A stretch of DNA of 39,542 bases, from assembly GCF_001668675.1 (NCBI RefSeq), contig NZ_LZKQ01000190.1, forward strand, positions 1 through 39,542, in the 5' to 3' direction. Source of the stretch: Mycobacterium asiaticum. Lineage in GTDB: Bacteria; Actinomycetota; Actinomycetes; Mycobacteriales; Mycobacteriaceae. The notes under the pieces were generated by a model. It saw only the letters and a list, made by a program, of their open reading frames with translations, ran no database searches and had not been told where the DNA came from. This document shows positions 1-7,568 of this stretch, piece after piece; position 1 is the first letter of the stretch, and each line of letters opens with the position of its first letter. A program made the translations under genes and the position numbers.

Positions 1-236
1 CTTCCTTCCCGCAATCGCTTACGCCCGCAACGGTTTTCTGGTCTCGCCGAAGGTCGCCGCACAGTGGGCCGCCCAGGTCCCGGTCTTCGTCGGCCAACCG
101 GGCTTCGCCGAGACGTTCCTGCCCGGTGGGCGATCGCCGCGCCCCGGCGAGTTGTGCATCCTGGGCGGCCCACTGTGCGGCGACCTTCGGCGAGACCAGA
201 AAACCGTTGCGGGCGTAAGCGATTGCGGGAAGGAAG
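1..236. repeat. Left-end 77-bp inverted duplication (fold-back artefact)
   Basis: Bases 1-77 are the exact reverse complement of 160-236, with 82 bp (78-159) between; the match fails at the next base. Read on the plus strand, 2-159 continues the gamma-glutamyltransferase reading frame (…AAQVPVFVGQPGFAETFLP, then GGRSPRPGEL), while the minus strand through the loop gives no family-like protein. The genuine chromosome therefore runs from 640 down to 160 on the minus strand and then continues as plus-strand 78-159: the loop is inverted. The same construction with the same arm length occurs at the other end, which points to a de Bruijn k-mer of 77 or chimeric fold-back reads. Confidence 0.93.
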
Positions 237-640
237 AGCCGCTCGAACGGCAGCTTGCCGAACCGGGCGTGCAACTCGGACCATGCCGACACCGCGCCCG
301 GCACCGTCACCGAGTTCCAGCCGAACGCGGGAACACCGTCGTCGCCGAAATAGTCCGGCGTCCACGCGGCGGGGGAGCGGCCGGAAGCGTTGAGGCCGTG
401 CAAGCCTCGGCCGTCCCAGACGATGGCAAAGGCGTCGGACCCGATGCCGTTGGACACCGGTTCGACCACCGTGAGGGCGATGGCGGTGGCGACGGCCGCG
501 TCGACCGCGCTCCCGCCGTCGGCCAGCATCCGCAGCCCGGCCTGCGCGGCCAGCGGTTGCGACGTGCACACCGCGTTCGCGGCCAGGATCGGGGTGCGTG
601 GCCAGGCATACGGGAGGTCCCAGTCGAACGGCGCGCTCAC
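160..640 (-). CDS. ggtA: Gamma-glutamyltransferase, N-terminal fragment (contig edge)
   Basis: Start of a gamma-glutamyltranspeptidase-family protein (Ntn hydrolase; transfers or hydrolyses gamma-glutamyl groups of glutathione-like compounds). From a GTG at 640 the frame reads VSAPFDWDLPYAWPR, followed by the characteristic N-terminal block SQPLAAQAGLRMLADGGSAV, DAAVATAIALTVVEP and SNGIGSDAFAIVW. GWNSVTVPGAVSAW and the FLPAIAYARNGFLVSP region follow. Only about 160 codons are present before the fold-back at 160; the catalytic Thr lies in the missing part. It starts 28 bp after the esterase stop on the same strand, so the two may be co-transcribed. Order and content match M. tuberculosis Rv0773c-Rv0774c (from memory). 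The start codon is not certain. Confidence 0.82.
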
Positions 641-668
641 GACCGCGAGCGTAGCGCCGCCGCGCCAG

Positions 669-1574
669 TCACGCCGTCAGCAGCGGAGCGATCCAGGTCA
701 ACTCGGCGGGCAGCTGGGAGCTCCAGAACTCGCCGTTGTGGCCGCCCGGCGAGAAACCGCCCGCCGGCGGGTTGGGCAGTTGGGCGATGAACTGCTTGGT
801 GGCGGAGTAGAACGGGTCGCTGTCGCCGCAGTCGATCCGGATCGGGATCGACGCCAGGGCGGGCATCCCCCACACCGAATTGGCGGCGTAGTCGTCGGGT
901 CCGTCGAACGCGCCCGGGGCGGCGGCACCCGGCGACGTCCACAGTGCGGGGCTCACCGCACAGATCGCCGCGGTGCGCCCGGGGCCCAGCCGGCCGCCGA
1001 GCAGCAGCGCGCCGTAGCCGCCCATCGACCAGCCCAGGAAGGCCACCCGCGAGGTGTCCAGGCCGTGGCTGTCCATGATCGGAATCAGCTCGTTGAGCAC
1101 CATCGCGCCGGAGTCCTCGCCGGACGCCCGCTTGTGCCAGTAACCGCCGCCGCCGTCGACGGCCACCACCGCAAACGGCGGCAACCCGGCGTTGACGGCC
1201 TGCGCCAGGCCCTGCTCGACGCCTCCGGCCATCACACTGGACGCGTCATTGCCCTTACCGTGCAGGGCGATCACCGCGCGCAGCGGCTTGGTCTGTCCTG
1301 GCGGCCGCGCAATCGCCCAATTGGTCTGGATCCCGCCCCGCGCGGCCGATGCGAACGAGCCCGTCACCATCGTCGGGGCGGCCTGCGCGGGCGGGGCCGG
1401 ATCGAGGGGACGTGTTGGCGCCAATGGAACGTTTGTCCCAGTCAGTGCCGGCGCAGCCGCTGACGGGCGGGCCTGAAACAGCACGTCGAGCGCATAAGCG
1501 CCGGCCGCGCCGCAGGTTGCGGCGGCACCGAGGACCAACACAGCGCGGCGGCTGATCTCTGGCATGCGCGCCAT
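669..1574 (-). CDS. Tat-exported esterase of the esterase D/antigen 85 fold
   Basis: Probable secreted carboxylesterase (putative esterase family, PF00756), counterpart of Rv0774c by position. The N-terminus holds a twin-arginine signal (ISRRAVLVLG), a hydrophobic stretch and an Ala/Pro-rich linker, so the enzyme should act outside the membrane. The alpha/beta-hydrolase core shows the HGKGND region, the nucleophile elbow GWSMGGYGALL (GxSxG), the acidic residue in DCGDSDPFY and a C-terminal His in GGHNGEFW. The open frame extends upstream to 1784 but covers the divergent TetR gene. ATGs at 1577, 1574 and 1565 precede the signal peptide with no convincing ribosome site, so the start is provisional (1565 equally possible). 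Substrate unknown. Confidence 0.82.
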   Translation of the reverse strand: MARMPEISRRAVLVLGAAATCGAAGAYALDVLFQARPSAAAPALTGTNVPLAPTRPLDPAPPAQAAPTMVTGSFASAARGGIQTNWAIARPPGQTKPLRAVIALHGKGNDASSVMAGGVEQGLAQAVNAGLPPFAVVAVDGGGGYWHKRASGEDSGAMVLNELIPIMDSHGLDTSRVAFLGWSMGGYGALLLGGRLGPGRTAAICAVSPALWTSPGAAAPGAFDGPDDYAANSVWGMPALASIPIRIDCGDSDPFYSATKQFIAQLPNPPAGGFSPGGHNGEFWSSQLPAELTWIAPLLTA

Positions 1575-1587
1575 CATGCCATGTCCG

Positions 1588-1597
1588 TTTCGCGAAA
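1588..1597. promoter_or_regulatory. Palindrome in the esterase/TetR divergent gap
   Basis: TTTCGCGAAA is a perfect 10-bp palindrome lying 14 bp before the esterase start and about 40 bp before the divergent TetR start. Its position in the only intergenic space of the pair makes it a candidate operator for that TetR. A single short palindrome in GC-rich DNA is weak evidence. Confidence 0.3.
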
Positions 1598-1638
1598 ATG
1601 GCAACGCCGTACCACTTTGACTGGCAGCATTGGTGGGT

Positions 1639-2307
1639 GTGACGGCAGCAGTGACTCCCAAGGGGGAACGTCGGCGGTACGCGCTGGTTAGCGCTGCCGC
1701 CGAGCTGCTCGGCGAGGGCGGGTTCGAAGCGGTGCGCCACCGGGCTGTGGCCCGGCGGGCCGGCCTGCCGCTGGCGTCAACCACCTACTACTTCTCTTCG
1801 CTCGATGACCTGATCGCCCGGGCGGTCGAACACATCGGCATGATCGAGGTGGCCCAGCTCCGCGCCCGGGTCAATGGTCTGTCCCGACGGCGTCGGGGGC
1901 CGGAGACCACCGCTGAGGTCTTGGTTGATCTGCTGGTGGGGGATGTATCGGGGCCTGGACTCGCAGAGCAGCTGATTTCGCGGTACGAGCGCCATATCGC
2001 CTGCACCCGCCTGCCCGCATTGCGCGAAAGCATGCGGCGCAGCTTGCGGCAGCGGGCGGAGGCGGTCGCCGAGGCCATTGAACGGTCCGGACGGTCGGTG
2101 CAGATCGAGTTGGTGTGCACGCTGATCTGCGCCGTCGACGGTTCGGTGGTATCGGCGCTGGTCGAGGGGCGCGACCCGAGGGCCGCCGCATTGTCGACGG
2201 TGATCGACCTGGTCGACGTGCTCGCGCCGGTTGATCAGCCGGCAGTGCGGATCGTCGGCTCGCCCGCCGACGACGACGGCCTGACCATGCTCCCGGTCGC
2301 CGAATAG
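1639..2307 (+). CDS. TetR-family transcriptional regulator
   Basis: A 222-aa TetR regulator, counterpart of Rv0775 by position. The N-terminal helix-turn-helix domain covers about residues 8-55 (RRRYALVSAAAELLGEGGFE, then VRHRAVARRAGLPLASTTYYF); the C-terminal ligand domain is all-helical and not assignable to a ligand class. Three in-frame starts occur within 12 bp (TTG 1630, GTG 1633, GTG 1639); the third is chosen as the one closest to the HTH domain, without strong ribosome-site support. It is divergent from the esterase and 47 bp upstream of purB in the same direction. Local control of the esterase is the simplest role (inference). Confidence 0.85.
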   Translation: MTAAVTPKGERRRYALVSAAAELLGEGGFEAVRHRAVARRAGLPLASTTYYFSSLDDLIARAVEHIGMIEVAQLRARVNGLSRRRRGPETTAEVLVDLLVGDVSGPGLAEQLISRYERHIACTRLPALRESMRRSLRQRAEAVAEAIERSGRSVQIELVCTLICAVDGSVVSALVEGRDPRAAALSTVIDLVDVLAPVDQPAVRIVGSPADDDGLTMLPVAE

Positions 2308-2329
2308 CCGCAGGTAGCAGCCGAACGCC

Positions 2330-2358
2330 TAAGCTGTGTGTTCGTGATGGCCAAGTGA
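2330..2358 (+). promoter_or_regulatory. purB leader with -10 element and MAK-stop mini-ORF
   Basis: TAAGCT at 2330-2335 is a plausible -10 hexamer. Downstream, GTG ATG GCC AAG TGA (2344-2358) forms a mini-ORF whose TGA overlaps the purB GTG start (2355-2357) as GTGA. A transcript starting near 2342-2344 would be leaderless or nearly so for the mini-ORF, and purB would be translated by termination-reinitiation. No good Shine-Dalgarno precedes purB itself, which is compatible with this. The geometry is directly visible; its use is inferred. Confidence 0.4.
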
Positions 2359-3773
2359 GCATTCCGAACGTATTGGCCGGCCGGTACGCCAGTGCCGAGA
2401 TGGTCGCCATCTGGTCCCCCGAGGCCAAGGTGGTCGCGGAACGGCGGTTGTGGCTGGCGGTGCTGCGGGCCCAGGCCCGACTCGGCATCGATGTTCCCGC
2501 CGCGGCGATCGACGATTACGAGCGCGTCCTGGAGGACGTCGACCTGGCCTCGATCGCGGCCCGGGAGCGGGTGCTGCGCCACGACGTCAAGGCGCGCATC
2601 GAGGAATTCAACGCACTCGCCGGCCACGAGCACGTGCATAAGGGGATGACGAGCCGCGACCTCACCGAGAATGTGGAGCAGTTGCAGATCCGGCGGTCGC
2701 TGGAGCTGGTCTTCTCCCACGGGGTGGCGGTGGTGGCCCGGCTGGCCGAGCGCGCGGTGGCCTACCGGGATCTGGTGATGGCCGGTCGTAGTCACAACGT
2801 CGCCGCCCAGGCGACCACGCTGGGCAAGCGATTCGCCTCCGCCGCCCAGGAGACGTTGATCGCGTTGACCAGGCTGCGCGAGCTGATCGATCGTTACCCG
2901 CTGCGGGGCATCAAGGGGCCGATGGGCACGGCCCAGGACATGCTGGACCTGCTCGACGGGAACGCGGTCAAACTGGCCGAGCTCGAGCAACAGGTCGCCG
3001 ACTTCCTCGGTTTCGCAACGGTTTTGCACAGCGTCGGGCAGGTGTATCCGCGTTCCCTGGACCACGACGTGATCTCGGCGCTGGTGCAACTGGGAGCCGG
3101 TCCCTCGTCGCTGGCGCACACCATCCGGTTGATGGCCGGGCATGAGCTGGTCACCGAGGGGTTCGCCGAGGGCCAGGTCGGTTCCTCGGCGATGCCGCAC
3201 AAGATGAACACCCGCAGCTGCGAACGGGTCAACGGGCTGCAGGTGGTGCTGCGCGGCTATGCCTCGATGGCGGCCGAGTTGGCCGGCGCCCAGTGGAACG
3301 AGGGCGACGTCTTCTGCTCGGTGGTCCGACGGGTTGCGTTGCCGGACAGCTTCTTTGCTGTCGACGGGCAGATCGAGACGTTCCTGACGGTACTCGACGA
3401 ATTCGGCGCCTATCCGGCGGTCATCCAGCGCGAGCTGGACCGCTATCTGCCGTTCCTGGCCACCACCAAGGTGCTGATCGCGGCGGTGCGTGCCGGGATG
3501 GGGCGGGAGTCGGCGCATCACGTGATCCGCGAGCACGCGGTGGCCACCGCGCTCGCGATGCGGGAGCGTGGCGCCGAGCCCGATCTGCTGGACCGGTTGG
3601 CCGCCGATCCGCGGCTGCCGCTGGACCGGGCGGCGCTCGATGCCGCACTGGCCGACAAGAAGGCATTCACCGGTGCCGCCGGGGATCAGGTTGACGAAGT
3701 CGCCGGGCTGGTCAACGAGTTGGTGAGCCGCTATCCGGAGGCGGCGAAATACACTCCGGGGGCGATCTTATGA
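2355..3773 (+). CDS. purB: Adenylosuccinate lyase
   Basis: Adenylosuccinate lyase catalyses two steps of purine synthesis: SAICAR to AICAR plus fumarate, and adenylosuccinate to AMP plus fumarate; it acts in the cytosol as a homotetramer. The 472-aa protein has the fumarase/aspartase-superfamily signature SSAMPHKMN at about residues 276-285, the [16 protein letters not shown] active-site region near residues 93-108 and [15 protein letters not shown] near residues 144-158. Length equals what I recall for the M. tuberculosis enzyme. The start is GTG at 2355. The stop overlaps the cyp126 start (ATGA), so the two are translationally coupled. It follows a TetR gene by 47 bp. Confidence 0.97.
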   Translation: MSIPNVLAGRYASAEMVAIWSPEAKVVAERRLWLAVLRAQARLGIDVPAAAIDDYERVLEDVDLASIAARERVLRHDVKARIEEFNALAGHEHVHKGMTSRDLTENVEQLQIRRSLELVFSHGVAVVARLAERAVAYRDLVMAGRSHNVAAQATTLGKRFASAAQETLIALTRLRELIDRYPLRGIKGPMGTAQDMLDLLDGNAVKLAELEQQVADFLGFATVLHSVGQVYPRSLDHDVISALVQLGAGPSSLAHTIRLMAGHELVTEGFAEGQVGSSAMPHKMNTRSCERVNGLQVVLRGYASMAAELAGAQWNEGDVFCSVVRRVALPDSFFAVDGQIETFLTVLDEFGAYPAVIQRELDRYLPFLATTKVLIAAVRAGMGRESAHHVIREHAVATALAMRERGAEPDLLDRLAADPRLPLDRAALDAALADKKAFTGAAGDQVDEVAGLVNELVSRYPEAAKYTPGAIL

Positions 3774-5014
3774 CGCTGGCCGCTGCCTTGGCCGACATCG
3801 ATTTCACCGACCTGGACAACTTCGCCGACGGCTTTCCGCACGACCTGTTCGCCGTGCATCGCCGCGAGGCGCCCGTTTACTGGCACGCGCCCACCGACAA
3901 CACCCCCGACGGCGAGGGGTTCTGGTCGGTGGCGACATATCGGGAAACCCTTGAGGTGCTTCGGGATCCGGCGACCTACTCGTCGGTCACCGGCGGTGAC
4001 CGGCCGTTCGGCGGCACTCTGCTGCAGGACCTGGCCATCGCGGGGCAGGTGCTCAACATGATGGACGACCCCCGGCACTCGCAGATCCGGCGGTTGGTGA
4101 GCTCGGGCCTGACACCGCGCATGATCCGCCGCGTCGAGGACGACCTGCGGGCGCGGGCCCGCCGACTGCTGGATGCGGTGGTGCCCGGCGAGCCCTTCGA
4201 CTTCCTGGTCGACGTGGCCGCCGAACTGCCGATGCAGATGATCTGCATCCTGCTGGGAGTGCCCGAATCCGAACGGCATTGGCTGTTTGAGGCCATCGAG
4301 CCGCAGTTCGATTTCGGCGGCTCGCGCAAGGCCGCGCTGTCGCAGCTGTCTGTCGAAGAGGCCGGGTCGCGGATGTACACCTACGGCCAGGAGCTGATCG
4401 CGGCCAAGCGCGCCGAGCCTACCGACGACATGTTGTCGGTCGTCGCCAACGCGTTGCTCGATGAGGCGGACGGGCCGGCCCTGTCCGATCTCGAGGTGTA
4501 TCTCTTCTTCAGCCTGCTGTTCAGCGCCGGCGCCGAGACGACGCGCAATGCCGTCGGGGGAGGACTGCTGGCCCTCGCCGACCACCCCGACCAAATGCGC
4601 GCGCTGCGTGACGATTTGGACCTGCTGCCGACGGCGGTCGAGGAGATCATTCGGTGGACCTCGCCGTCGCCGTCCAAGCGCCGAACGGCCACCCGCGACG
4701 TCCGGCTCGGCGGACAGCAGATCGAAGCGGGCCAGAAGGTACAGATCTGGGAAGGTTCCGCCAACCGCGACGCCGATGTGTTCGACCATGCCGACGAATT
4801 CGACATCGCTCGAAAGCCCAACCCGCACTTAGGATTCGGTCAGGGTGTGCACTACTGCCTGGGCGCCAACCTGGCTCGGTTGGAGTTGCGAGTGCTCTAC
4901 GAGGAACTGTTGTCGCGGTTCGCCGGTGTGCGGCTGGTCGAGCCCGTCGAATGGACCCGCAGCAATCGCCACACCGGTATCCGCCACCTGATCGTGGAAC
5001 TCCACGAGGGTTAG
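3770..5014 (+). CDS. cyp126: Cytochrome P450, CYP126 family
   Basis: A 414-aa soluble bacterial P450 whose position after purB and overall sequence fit CYP126. Diagnostic motifs: I-helix AGAETT (residues 253-258), ExxR as EIIR (292-295) and the heme-binding loop [10 protein letters not shown] (356-365) with Cys363 as the axial thiolate. It needs external electrons from a ferredoxin and reductase, neither of which is adjacent. The natural substrate of CYP126 is unknown to me; the M. tuberculosis enzyme binds azoles. ATG at 3770 overlaps the purB stop by 4 bp, and its TAG stop shares one base with the next gene's GTG, making a tight three-gene operon. Confidence 0.95.
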   Translation: MTLAAALADIDFTDLDNFADGFPHDLFAVHRREAPVYWHAPTDNTPDGEGFWSVATYRETLEVLRDPATYSSVTGGDRPFGGTLLQDLAIAGQVLNMMDDPRHSQIRRLVSSGLTPRMIRRVEDDLRARARRLLDAVVPGEPFDFLVDVAAELPMQMICILLGVPESERHWLFEAIEPQFDFGGSRKAALSQLSVEEAGSRMYTYGQELIAAKRAEPTDDMLSVVANALLDEADGPALSDLEVYLFFSLLFSAGAETTRNAVGGGLLALADHPDQMRALRDDLDLLPTAVEEIIRWTSPSPSKRRTATRDVRLGGQQIEAGQKVQIWEGSANRDADVFDHADEFDIARKPNPHLGFGQGVHYCLGANLARLELRVLYEELLSRFAGVRLVEPVEWTRSNRHTGIRHLIVELHEG

Positions 5015-5985
5015 TGGCGTTTCAGCTGCGCCGTATCGAGCCGTCGCCGGACGTCTTCGCCGTGGTGATGGCGACCGGAATCCTGTCGATCGCGGCGCAG
5101 CTGCATTACTACACCGCAATCAGTCACATCCTCGGTGTGCTGGCCTCACTGGGCTTCGTGGTGCTGGCTCTGCTTGTCGCAGTGACCCGCCCGGCCTGGG
5201 ACCGCACGGACCCCGACGTGACCCTGCGCCTGTTCACCTTCGTTGCCGCGTGCGCGGTCCTGGACAGTCGGCTGGCGAACAACCACCCGGTGGTCGTGAC
5301 GCTGGGTGCATTGGCGCTGATGGCCTGGCTGCTGCTGGCAGCTCTCACCGCCCGCAGCATGGCGGCCCGCAGCTGGACGGCGCTGCGCGACCGGGCCCAC
5401 GGTGCCTGGGAATTGGGCAGCGTCGGCACCTCGGGACTGGCGATCGTGGCCACCCAGGTGGCCCGGCACACCGGGCAGCGCTGGTGGCTCGCGCTGGCGG
5501 TGCCGGTGTGGGGGATCGGGCTGGGTGTGTACGGGTTGATGACCGCGCTGATCGTCTGGCGGGCGATTGCCCAACGACAAGACCGGGAGGGTTTCGAACC
5601 GGATTTCTGGATTCTGATGGGCGGCTTGGCTATTGCGACCCTTGCCGGTGACGGCATCCATGCCCTGGCGCCGGGGTGGCTGGCTCCGGTGGTGCGGCTG
5701 GTGACCGTGTTGACGTGGGTGCTGGCCACGCTGTGGATTCCACCGCTGATCTATTTCGGCCTGCGGCGGATCCGGCGCCGGCCCGCCCTGCTGCGATTCG
5801 CCGGGGTGTGGTGGGCGATGGTGTTCCCGCTAGGCATGTACTCCGCGGCGACCGCCGCCACCGCCGCCGAACTCGGCCGGCCGGCGCTGAGCACGGTGTC
5901 ACTGCTGTTCTTCTGGATCGCCTCGGCGGCGTGGCTCACGGTCTGCGCCGCCGGGCTGGTTCGGTTGTGGCGCGCGCTCGGCTGA
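5014..5985 (+). CDS. TehA/SLAC1-type anion channel or C4-dicarboxylate transporter (TDT family)
   Basis: A 323-aa polytopic membrane protein with about ten hydrophobic helices, recognised as voltage-dependent anion channel/TDT family (PF03595) by the opening PSPDVFAVVMATGILSIA and the late helix WWAMVFPLGMYSAA. Members conduct or transport anions, including tellurite-linked, nitrate and malate-type substrates. GTG at 5014 overlaps the cyp126 TAG by one base (TAGTG); a longer upstream open frame is the antisense-like shadow inside cyp126. The gene is not at this place in H37Rv as I recall it, so it appears to be a lineage-specific addition to the purB-cyp126 operon. Specific substrate unknown. 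Confidence 0.82.
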   Translation: MAFQLRRIEPSPDVFAVVMATGILSIAAQLHYYTAISHILGVLASLGFVVLALLVAVTRPAWDRTDPDVTLRLFTFVAACAVLDSRLANNHPVVVTLGALALMAWLLLAALTARSMAARSWTALRDRAHGAWELGSVGTSGLAIVATQVARHTGQRWWLALAVPVWGIGLGVYGLMTALIVWRAIAQRQDREGFEPDFWILMGGLAIATLAGDGIHALAPGWLAPVVRLVTVLTWVLATLWIPPLIYFGLRRIRRRPALLRFAGVWWAMVFPLGMYSAATAATAAELGRPALSTVSLLFFWIASAAWLTVCAAGLVRLWRALG

Positions 5986-5996
5986 TCTGCGCCAGC

Positions 5997-6614
5997 TCAG
6001 TCGGTGCGCAACCTGATCCCGGCCGCACGCAGTTCCAGGGCGGCCAGCGCCCGGATGACGTGCGGATCCTCGTAGCGCCACCCGCCCACCGGATCGGCGC
6101 TGACCGCAGCCAGTTTCGCCGGTGATCGGTTCGCCAGCGCGCGCAGCGCCAGCAGTTGTTGACCGGCCGTGGTCTTGGCCAGCGCCGTCACGGTCAGCTT
6201 GCGCCGGAAAAACCGCAACCGCAGCAGCAACCAGGGCACGGTCACCGCGAGAATCGGCGGCAACGCGACCGCGAGTCCCAGCACCCACGCCAGCCAGGTC
6301 GCCGTCGTATCCAGACTGTGCCCGGCGCCGGCGATGTCCAGCGCCGCATCACTGGCCGCATTCAGCGGTTTGCTGAGCGCGTCCCCGAGCAGCGGGATGT
6401 TGCCCGCGCTGTGCCCCGCGGACGCCAGGTTGCCCGCCACTCCCTTCGAACCGGTTTCCACTTGCCGGCCCGCTTCGGCGATCGTGGCGATGGCGTCGTG
6501 CACGGCAAGGCCGACGAACACCCAGATCACCGTCCACAGGGAGATGGTGATGTCGCTCATCAACTGCCCGAACAGGCGCACGGGTCGGGTCGAGTAAGGC
6601 AGGAACCGCGTCAT
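5997..6614 (-). CDS. Conserved mycobacterial membrane protein (Rv0779c-like)
   Basis: A 205-aa protein of unknown function. It has one hydrophobic helix near the N-terminus (SLWTVIWVFVGLAV, about residues 25-40), a Gly/Ala/Ser-rich extracytoplasmic-looking middle (about 45-105), a long second hydrophobic segment (WLAWVLGLAVALPPILAVTV and onward, about 107-132) ending in a basic RLRFFRRK stretch, then a soluble tail of about 65 residues. Position between cyp126 and purC matches Rv0779c. It is convergent with the anion channel (11 bp apart) and divergent from purC with only 60 bp between starts. No enzymatic motif was seen. Confidence 0.8.
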   Translation of the reverse strand: MTRFLPYSTRPVRLFGQLMSDITISLWTVIWVFVGLAVHDAIATIAEAGRQVETGSKGVAGNLASAGHSAGNIPLLGDALSKPLNAASDAALDIAGAGHSLDTTATWLAWVLGLAVALPPILAVTVPWLLLRLRFFRRKLTVTALAKTTAGQQLLALRALANRSPAKLAAVSADPVGGWRYEDPHVIRALAALELRAAGIRLRTD

Positions 6615-6662
6615 ATACCGATACCAGCACAGCTACCGGCCGAATGGTGGCGGCATGCCCGA

Positions 6663-6668
6663 TAGGCT
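6663..6668 (+). promoter_or_regulatory. purC -10 element (leaderless)
   Basis: TAGGCT ends exactly 6 nt before the purC ATG at 6675, the spacing expected if transcription starts at the A of the start codon. No Shine-Dalgarno is present. The same arrangement (TAnnnT, 6 nt, start) precedes purL. Confidence 0.5.
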
Positions 6669-6674
6669 GTCGCG

Positions 6675-7568
6675 ATGCGACCCGCATTGTCCGAGTACCA
6701 GCATCTCGCCAGCGGCAAAGTCCGCGAGATATACCGCGTCGACGACGAACACCTGCTGCTGGTCGCCTCCGACCGGATCTCGGCGTACGACTTCATCCTG
6801 GACAGCACCATCCCGGACAAGGGCCGCATCCTCACCGCGATGAGCGTGTTCTTCTTCGGCCTCGTCGACGCCCCCAACCACCTGGCCGGACCACCCGACG
6901 ATCCCCGTATCCCGGACGAAGTGCTCGGTCGCGCCCTGGTGGTGCAACGGCTGGACATGCTCCCGGTGGAATGCGTGGCCCGCGGCTACCTGACCGGTTC
7001 GGGATTGCTGGACTATCAGGCGAGCGGGAAGGTTTGCGGCATCCCGCTGCCGCCCGGGCTGGTCGAGGCCAGCAAGTTCACCGAACCGCTGTTCACCCCG
7101 GCGACCAAGGCCGAGCTCGGCGACCACGACGAGAACATCTCGTTCGACCGGGTGATCGAACTGGTGGGGGCGGTGCCCGCCAACCAGTTGCGTGACCGCA
7201 CCCTGCAGATCTATGTGCAGGCCGCCGACCACGCCCTGAGGAAGGGAATCATCATCGCCGACACCAAGTTCGAGTTCGGCACCGACCGCACCGGTCAGTT
7301 GGTGCTGGCCGACGAGATCTTCACGCCGGACTCCTCGCGGTATTGGCCGGCGGACGAATACCGGCCGGGCGTGGTGCAGACCAGCTTCGACAAGCAGTTC
7401 GTGCGGAATTGGCTGACCAGCCCGGCTTCGGGGTGGGACCGGCACGGTAGTGTCGCGCCGCCGCCGCTGCCGGCCGACATCGTCGAGGCCACACGCGCGC
7501 GCTACATCGATGCCTACGAACGGATTTCGGGTCTGAGCTTTGGCAACTGGATCGGCCCGGGCGCATGA
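6675..7568 (+). CDS. purC: SAICAR synthetase
   Basis: Phosphoribosylaminoimidazole-succinocarboxamide synthase (SAICAR synthetase) joins CAIR and aspartate with ATP, the step before PurB in purine synthesis. The 297-aa protein opens with the nucleotide-binding [20 protein letters not shown] block (about residues 15-34). It carries the family signatures [15 protein letters not shown] (about 96-110) and [10 protein letters not shown] (about 193-202), and has the usual length of the bacterial single-domain enzyme. ATG at 6675 is preceded by a leaderless-type -10. Its TGA overlaps the ptrB ATG by 4 bp (ATGA). Confidence 0.97.
   Translation: MRPALSEYQHLASGKVREIYRVDDEHLLLVASDRISAYDFILDSTIPDKGRILTAMSVFFFGLVDAPNHLAGPPDDPRIPDEVLGRALVVQRLDMLPVECVARGYLTGSGLLDYQASGKVCGIPLPPGLVEASKFTEPLFTPATKAELGDHDENISFDRVIELVGAVPANQLRDRTLQIYVQAADHALRKGIIIADTKFEFGTDRTGQLVLADEIFTPDSSRYWPADEYRPGVVQTSFDKQFVRNWLTSPASGWDRHGSVAPPPLPADIVEATRARYIDAYERISGLSFGNWIGPGA

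Noticed and set aside
2235..3536. 433-codon open frame on the minus strand
   Set aside because: Antisense shadow of purB; no recognisable domain.
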